Both the position numbers and the translations under genes were made by a program. A stretch of DNA of 11,538 nucleotides from Porphyrobacter sp. (GTDB taxonomy: Bacteria > Pseudomonadota > Alphaproteobacteria > Sphingomonadales > Sphingomonadaceae). Of the stretch, positions 7,645 to 11,538 are shown piece by piece (positions within the stretch are counted from its first letter, which is position 1; each line of letters opens with the position of its first letter). The notes under the pieces were generated by a model. That model did no database searches. It had not been told where the DNA came from and saw only the letters and a list, made by a program, of their open reading frames with translations. The stretch lies in contig JACIYY010000037.1 of assembly GCA_014359685.1 (NCBI GenBank), forward strand, positions 1 to 11,538, given 5' to 3'.

Positions 7645-8490
7645 TCACAATCGCAACGCGTCCCGGAACATCAGCAGCGACACCACCATCAGGTAGATCG
7701 CGAACAGCCGCTTCAGCAGCGCCGGCGGCAGCGCATGCGCCGCGCTCGCCCCCAGCGGGGCGGTCAGGATCGACATGATCGAGATCGTCCCCGCCGCGAT
7801 CAGGTTGACATAGCCGAGCGAGCCCGCCGGCAGCCCGCTCTCGCCCAGCCCGATCAGCGCGAAGCCGATCGCGCCCGGCACCGCGATGATGAAGCCGAAC
7901 CCGGCGGCGGTGGCGATGGCGCGGTGGATCGAGCGGCCGCACAGCGTCATCACGATCACCGCGATGGTGCCGCCGCCGATCCCCAGCAGCGAGGACAGCG
8001 TGCCCAGCCCGCCGGCGACCGAGGCGCGGGTCAGGCCGCGCGGCATCTGGTCGCTGATCTGGCGGCTGGCCAGCACCGGGAAGAAGAAGTGCAGCGCCAT
8101 CAGGAACACCCCGATGGCAAAGGTCATCGCCAGGAACCGGCCATCGACCAGATGCGCCAGCAGCACGCCCACCGCGACCCCGCCGACGATCCACGGCGCC
8201 CAGCTCCTCAGCACCTCGAAATCGACCGCGCCGCGCCGGGCATGGGCCTGCACCGATCGCATCGAGGTGAAGATGATCGTCGCCAGCGAGGTGCCGATCG
8301 CGACATGCGGGCGGATCGCGGGATCGCCGCCGAGCAGCGGCAGGACCGCAAACAGCGCCGGCACCACCACGAACCCGCCGCCGATCCCGAACAGGCCGGC
8401 GGCAAAACCGGCCAGCAGGCCAGCACCCAGCATCGCTGCAGCCGGGATCAGAACACTCGTCAGCAACAAAACAGGCCCCCCGCCGCACAC
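7645..8490 (-). CDS. TauE/SafE-family membrane transporter
   Basis: A 281-residue integral membrane protein with about eight hydrophobic segments and the internal duplication typical of TauE/SafE. GLFGIGGG (32-39) and GTSLATIIFTS (66-76) in the first half mirror LLGIGGG (168-174) and ATAAGFGFIIAVPG (193-206) in the second. Characterised relatives are proposed to export sulfite, sulfoacetate or other sulfonates, or to carry small organic acids; the substrate here is not determined. The frame begins at a GTG (8490) with GAAGGG 10 nt upstream. TTG codons at residues 8-9 behind a GGGGGG run, or the ATG at residue 20, are possible alternatives. The aminotransferase starts 51 nt downstream on the same strand, so the two probably form one transcript. 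Confidence 0.88.
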   Translation of the reverse strand: MCGGGPVLLLTSVLIPAAAMLGAGLLAGFAAGLFGIGGGFVVVPALFAVLPLLGGDPAIRPHVAIGTSLATIIFTSMRSVQAHARRGAVDFEVLRSWAPWIVGGVAVGVLLAHLVDGRFLAMTFAIGVFLMALHFFFPVLASRQISDQMPRGLTRASVAGGLGTLSSLLGIGGGTIAVIVMTLCGRSIHRAIATAAGFGFIIAVPGAIGFALIGLGESGLPAGSLGYVNLIAAGTISIMSILTAPLGASAAHALPPALLKRLFAIYLMVVSLLMFRDALRL

Positions 8491-8529
8491 ACCGTGTCAG
8501 CCCTTCGCACCATCCCCTATGCTGTTGTT

Positions 8530-8541
8530 TTCGGCGCCGAA
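8530..8541. repeat. 12-bp perfect palindrome, possible operator
   Basis: TTCGGCGCCGAA reads identically on both strands. It lies about 40 bp before the transporter start and just downstream of a -35-like TTGACA on the minus strand, a place where a repressor site could sit. GC-rich palindromes also occur by chance in this genome, so the role is a guess. Confidence 0.3.
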
Positions 8542-8568
8542 GCTGACGGCAGCGAACAGACTTGTCAA
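8540..8568 (-). promoter_or_regulatory. Possible promoter of the transporter-aminotransferase operon
   Basis: On the minus strand TTGACA (8568-8563) matches the sigma-70 -35 consensus exactly. Seventeen bases further on is CAGCTT (8545-8540), only a poor -10. It would give a leader of about 40 nt before the GTG at 8490. Placement upstream of the operon is right; the weak -10 is the doubt. Confidence 0.3.
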
Positions 8569-9202
8569 CATGCGCCAATTATTGCACGAATCCTTCGCCG
8601 GAAGGCGCAATCGCGACCGAAGCGTTCAAACGCCGCACGCCGCTCTGCCGCCAGCGTGCCTTTCCGTCACCGTGCCGGCTGCGGCACGTGGCGCCCCGCT
8701 TGCGCCCTCTGCACACTGCCCAGCCGGGTGGATCGTGCCACGGAACGCATCGAGCCAAAGCTCCCCGGCGCTGGCCGGCGAGGGATTCACCTCGTGCCAA
8801 ATGCGCCGGTCCGAGGCGTCGCGAACCGAAGGGAGTTGCCGGCGGCGGCGGCGCGAGCGGCGTGCGGGCCGGCACCGTTGCGCCGATTCGGTCGGTCTCG
8901 GCCCGGCGATGCCCCGGCCCCCCGCGCGATCGAGGCTGCCGCCAGCAGATGGCCCGCGACCGAGCCTCCGCCCGCGCGTCGCCGCAGGGCATCGTGCATA
9001 CCCTGCGGCGCGCGCCGCGCGAACCGGACACGGACCGGATGCCACCGCCATGGCGCTCGAACGTCCCCAGCGCCCGCGCTCCGGCGGCGGCAACCGGCCA
9101 TTCCCGTCGGTCACGCAGCTTTCGCAAAGCCAGACTGCCCGAAGCCTGGCTTAACCCGCCCGATCAGTCCCTTTGCTCAGGGAAAACAGCCACTCCTCGT
9201 CC

Positions 9203-9228
9203 ATTCAGCCGGGACGGTCTTTCTGAAT
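9203..9228 (-). terminator. Weak hairpin after the FadL-type gene
   Basis: ATTCAG (9203-9208) pairs with CTGAAT (9223-9228) across a 14-nt loop, eight bases beyond the TAG of the gene. A second short stem, CCCT-AGGG, lies further downstream (about 9170-9185). Neither is followed by a T-run on the minus strand, so termination is only suggested. Confidence 0.25.
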
Positions 9229-9235
9229 CCGGTGA

Positions 9236-10618
9236 CTAGAATGCTTTACTGAAGGCGAGCGAAGCGTTGATCTGACTGTGCTTTGCCGCTATCGGCACCG
9301 ATGTGTTCGGAGGTCCGCCATTGATCTCGGTTTCGGGAAAGGCGTAGCCGACGGCGAAATCCACCGCATCGCCGTTGCCCAAGGACCAGGATCCGCCCCC
9401 CGTGATGTGGGTGGTCGGGGTGGAGGGGACCACCGCCAAGATCCCTGAACCCCTCGCCGGGGCCTCTGCATAATGGAAGCCGGCGCGCAAGGCGAATTGG
9501 GGCGAAAGGCGATATTGCGCCCCCACACCAACGACATCGGTGTCCCGATAGTTGGTCGGAAAGGACAGGTTGGCCTCCCCACCCGATGCTTCGTCTTCGA
9601 AAACCACGTTTATGCTCTCGATCACGCTTGACCAGAACATCCGCTGGTAATCGACGGCCACCGATAGCTTATCGGAGAATTCGTGGTGCACGCCCACCCT
9701 GATCCTGGCCGGTTCCTGAAAATCGCGCAGCCGCACCTCGCCGCGCAACGGAATGTTCCCCGCTACCGCGCTCACCGCAGTAAGCTGGCCCTGTCCGGTC
9801 AGATCGTCGACCGAGGTCTTGAAACTGTAAACGGCACCGAGCCTCGTGCGGGGTGAGATCTGATAGGTTGCGCCCAGCTTGCCGCCGACGCCCCAGCCTT
9901 CAGCTGCGCCGCCGATGGCGCTGTCGTTGTCAAACGTCAGATACCCACCCGACAAGGCGGGGATCTGCAACAGACCTGGCACCAGCTCCCCCGTCAGGCG
10001 CTGCTGAGCAGCGAGAGCCCCAAGCTGCGATGTATCGAGAAGCAACCCCAGATTCATGGACGACCACATCACGTCCAGCGAACCACCGACCGACAGCCTG
10101 TCTGTCACCCGATAGGCCACCGAGATCGGAATCCGGGCGATCGTCAAGCGTGAGAAGTTTCGAAACCCGGTGTCAATGTTGTTCGTAACGAGCCGCGACA
10201 GAAATCCGTCGCTGCGATATTGGGCACCGACGCCAGCCGAAGCAAAGACACCGACCCCCAAGGCAAGATCCCCTCGCCGATACACAAGGCCGAGCTCCGG
10301 AGAGAGATAGGGTCCGTTGTTCTTGCCGCGGCTTTGCGAGTTGTCGATTTCGCCGGTGGCCAGGTTGCGAATCTCGATGTCGGCAGCGAGCACATCGAGA
10401 CCGATATGCCCGGTGAATCCCTCGTCCATCAGAACCAGCGTCGTAGGATTGATCATCATCCCGGCCGCACCGATATCCCCGGCCGCCCCGGTTCCGCCCA
10501 TCGCGACCGAAGTCGGGCCATAGCCGATGAAGTTGAGCGCGTCTGAGGCGTAGGCGTTGCTCGACCAGAGCAGCGCGGCAACCAAACCGCTCAGTGACGT
10601 GACGTGGTGCCGTTTCAT
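9236..10618 (-). CDS. FadL/OmpP1/TodX-family outer-membrane transporter
   Basis: A 460-residue outer-membrane beta-barrel that, by family, lets long-chain fatty acids or other hydrophobic compounds cross the outer membrane. The signal peptide MKRHHVTSLSGLVAALLW ends with likely cleavage after SNAYA near residue 24. The mature start holds GYGPTSVAMGGTGAA and MMINPTTL, matching the family's hatch-domain pattern (a Gly-rich segment followed by NP). Alternating strands follow (for example RIRVGVHHEFSDKLSVAVDY and GVGAQYRLSPQFALRAGFHY), and the protein ends in Phe as outer-membrane proteins do. GAGGGAGAA lies just upstream of the ATG at 10618. GC content looks lower than in the left half of the window. 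A 67-codon frame ends in an ATGA overlap with its start. Individual substrate cannot be read from sequence. Confidence 0.9.
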   Translation of the reverse strand: MKRHHVTSLSGLVAALLWSSNAYASDALNFIGYGPTSVAMGGTGAAGDIGAAGMMINPTTLVLMDEGFTGHIGLDVLAADIEIRNLATGEIDNSQSRGKNNGPYLSPELGLVYRRGDLALGVGVFASAGVGAQYRSDGFLSRLVTNNIDTGFRNFSRLTIARIPISVAYRVTDRLSVGGSLDVMWSSMNLGLLLDTSQLGALAAQQRLTGELVPGLLQIPALSGGYLTFDNDSAIGGAAEGWGVGGKLGATYQISPRTRLGAVYSFKTSVDDLTGQGQLTAVSAVAGNIPLRGEVRLRDFQEPARIRVGVHHEFSDKLSVAVDYQRMFWSSVIESINVVFEDEASGGEANLSFPTNYRDTDVVGVGAQYRLSPQFALRAGFHYAEAPARGSGILAVVPSTPTTHITGGGSWSLGNGDAVDFAVGYAFPETEINGGPPNTSVPIAAKHSQINASLAFSKAF

Positions 10619-10818
10619 TGCAGTTCTCCCTCATGTTTCCAGCCAATCCGCTCTGCGAACGCAATGGCCTGGCGTTTTTGTTTTTGGTGTGCGTCTTGGA
10701 GTATGTCCCGTCCCGGTCCGCAGATCGACGCCCTGCGGGATTTCGACGAGTCATCAACGTGGTCAGCCGGGTAACGAGGAACCGCCAGAATGTTCAAGGC
10801 CCGCAGGCATTGGCACAT
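10615..10818 (-). CDS. Possible small protein overlapping the FadL gene start
   Basis: A 67-codon frame whose TGA overlaps the ATG of the FadL-type gene (ATGA), a spacing typical of translationally coupled genes. The start at 10818 lies 15 nt after an AAGGAGG, too far for good use. The predicted peptide is polar and basic, with two Cys near the start and a Gln/Lys-rich middle, and has no domain or signal I recognise. Roughly 60% of its third positions are G or C, less than for clear genes here, so coding is unproven. It may instead be leader sequence. Confidence 0.22.
   Translation of the reverse strand: MCQCLRALNILAVPRYPADHVDDSSKSRRASICGPGRDILQDAHQKQKRQAIAFAERIGWKHEGELQ
10718..10738 (-). 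other. Hairpin in the FadL-gene leader
   Basis: CCGCAG (10718-10723) and CTGCGG (10733-10738) form a perfect 6-bp stem with a 9-nt loop, about 100 nt upstream of the FadL-type start. It could be an attenuator or mRNA structural element; no T-run follows. Confidence 0.25.
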
Positions 10819-10825
10819 GATTCAT
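10763..10825 (-). CDS. Possible 20-residue leader peptide
   Basis: The best Shine-Dalgarno sequence in the window, AAGGAGG (10840-10834), stands exactly 8 nt before an ATG at 10825. That ATG opens a frame of 20 codons ending in TGA at 10763. The peptide starts MNHVPM and has a Gly/Ser/Pro-rich second half. It does not match PqqA or another precursor I know. It could be a regulatory uORF for the FadL-type gene, a small protein or a peptide precursor. The evidence is the translation signal alone. Confidence 0.3.
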   Translation of the reverse strand: MNHVPMPAGLEHSGGSSLPG

Positions 10826-10851
10826 CGGGCAATCCTCCTTGTTTGTGCGAG

Positions 10852-10879
10852 CCTTATTTCCATCTCCCAATCCAGGCAA
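10852..10879 (-). promoter_or_regulatory. Possible promoter upstream of the leader ORF
   Basis: On the minus strand TTGCCT (10879-10874) is followed after 16 nt by ATAAGG (10857-10852). Each is a partial match to sigma-70 elements. A start near 10845 would place the AAGGAGG site in the first 15 nt of the message and give the FadL-type gene a leader of about 230 nt. Confidence 0.25.
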
Positions 10880-10889
10880 GCCCACGCTC

Positions 10890-10937
10890 GGGGTCGGGGT
10901 CGGGGCTGACCTCACCGTGGCCGACCTCACCGGGGCC
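10890..10937 (+). repeat. Two short tandem repeats side by side
   Basis: GGGGTC occurs twice plus a third GGGG (10890-10905). It is followed almost at once by two 15-bp units, GACCTCACCGTGGCC (10908-10922) and GACCTCACCGGGGCC (10923-10937), which differ at one base. They lie upstream of the promoter-like site of the FadL leader. The three G-tracts on the + strand could favour unusual DNA structure. Confidence 0.6.
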
Positions 10938-11046
10938 GTGCCGGTCGGCGGATCGTGCGCCTGGCAGCGAGGCCGTGGCGCAAGGCCGCTGCGGATTTCC
11001 GCTCGCGCGACAGCACGCCCGGGCCTTTTCACGCCGCAAGCAATCG

Positions 11047-11052
11047 TTATAT
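11047..11052 (+). promoter_or_regulatory. Possible -10 element of the tRNA gene
   Basis: TTATAT stands out in GC-rich surroundings 50 bp before the tRNA. No good -35 is found at the proper distance (CCTTTT at 11024-11029), so this is tentative. Confidence 0.25.
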
Positions 11053-11101
11053 GGGCCGCTCCAGCCGATTCGCCGGGCCTGTTGCGGCCCCGTTCCGGAA
11101 T

Positions 11102-11177
<76 letters not shown>

Positions 11178-11257
11178 TCCCTTTCAGATACTTACGAGAA
11201 ATCACCCGTCGCCATCCCGACAACGGGCGATCCACCGTTCCGACAAATTGATGATGC
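11178..11257. other. Short gap between the tRNA and the right-edge gene
   Basis: Eighty bases with modest AT content. CCCGT (11205-11209) can pair with ACGGG (11223-11227), a weak stem without a T-run. Nothing else is visible. Confidence 0.4.
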
Positions 11258-11538
11258 TTAGAGGCGTTCCAAGCTCATCTCTGCCGGCTTCATCCAGTCG
11301 GTGTGGTTCACTTGCATCGCAGTGTAGAACCATACCTTGGTCATGGTCGACGAGCTGCCGCAGCGCGTCTTCGTAGTCCATGCAGGTAGTCGGCAGCCAC
11401 TCCGGCCGCATGGGCAAAAAGGCCGTGGCGATCTGCTCGAAATGAGGGCCGGAGGCCGTCCCCATCTGAAGCGCCCGGCGAGCATTGCTGATGAACTTGG
11501 GCGAGGCGCGGATCGAACGATGTGTACTTTGACATTGG
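11258..11538 (-). pseudogene. Unrecognised gene, apparently frameshifted, running off the right edge
   Basis: On the minus strand one frame is open from the window edge to about 11346. It has high GC at third positions and protein-like content (SIRASPKFISNARRALQMG, then AFLPMRPEWLP and DYEDALRQLVD). At about 11345 the bias moves to the neighbouring frame, which continues MTKVWFYTAMQVNHTDWM to a TAA at 11258-11260. Removing one C near 11345-11346 would join the two into one reading. This suggests a one-base insertion, either a real mutation or a sequencing error. The first frame alone runs on to a TGA at 11202, with worse codon use. I do not recognise the family, and the start lies outside the window. 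Confidence 0.4.

Larger units (their letters stand above)
8491..9235. other. 745-bp region without a convincing gene
   Basis: It lies between the 5' end of the transporter gene and the 3' end of the FadL-type gene, both on the minus strand. Long open frames exist on both strands (for example 8562-9239 plus and 8579-9127 minus). Their translations are arginine/alanine/proline-rich, lack recognisable domains and look like GC-driven shadows. Visible structures are the promoter-like site and palindrome near 8530-8568 and a hairpin CCTTC-GCCG-GAAGG at 8592-8605. A decayed gene cannot be excluded, but no fragment is recognisable. Confidence 0.5.

Noticed and set aside
6376..9252. A 958-codon open frame on the + strand opposite the aminotransferase and transporter
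   Set aside because: It is antisense to two genes with clear family motifs; its translation is His/Arg/Gln/Ala-rich with no domain, typical of a GC-rich antisense shadow.
10763..10825. A pqqA-like precursor peptide
   Set aside because: The peptide lacks the Glu and Tyr pair joined in PQQ synthesis, and no pqq genes are near.
10763..11032. An 89-codon minus-strand frame containing the 20-codon candidate
   Set aside because: The upstream part has GC-shadow composition and crosses the tandem repeats; only the final ATG has a ribosome site.

Overview
The window is about 11.5 kb of GC-rich DNA (roughly 70% in the left two thirds, about 58% in a sample line of the FadL-type gene) from a Gram-negative bacterium. 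The best fit is an alphaproteobacterium of the sphingomonad type. This rests on the aerobic cobaltochelatase subunit CobT, the TalC-type transaldolase, the ybeY-corC pair, the DUF4197 and DUF2490 proteins and the codon bias. The genus is an inference; nothing here fixes it.

Layout, left to right. (1) The 3' end of a DUF4197 gene (+) converges on a secreted DUF2490 protein (-). (2) Only 60 bp from the DUF2490 start, the divergent pair talC-cobT (+) begins; the two are 5 nt apart and cobT has a forced TTG start. (3) After a 288-bp gap come ybeY and corC (+), a pair used in 16S rRNA maturation and divalent-cation homeostasis, followed by a T-tailed terminator candidate. (4) A LysR-type regulator (+) converges on a two-gene minus-strand operon: a TauE/SafE membrane transporter followed by a PLP-dependent aminotransferase of the HisC-like fold that carries a twin-arginine (Tat) export signal. 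(5) About 745 bp without a convincing gene, with a promoter-like -35 and a 12-bp palindrome in front of the transporter. (6) A FadL/OmpP1-type outer-membrane transporter (-) of lower GC. It is preceded by a long leader with a perfect Shine-Dalgarno sequence, a possible 20-codon ORF and a 67-codon ORF that overlaps the fadL start by ATGA. (7) A tRNA-Lys(CTT) gene (+) with encoded CCA. (8) Minus-strand coding-like sequence running off the right edge that appears to change frame once, probably a broken or mis-sequenced gene.

The left part is mostly housekeeping. The accessory part begins at about 5.5 kb. The most unusual unit is the LysR / TauE / Tat-aminotransferase cluster, which hints at amino-group chemistry outside the cytoplasm coupled to small-anion transport. 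The second is the leader of the FadL gene. I found no CRISPR array, no complete insertion sequence and no phage genes.
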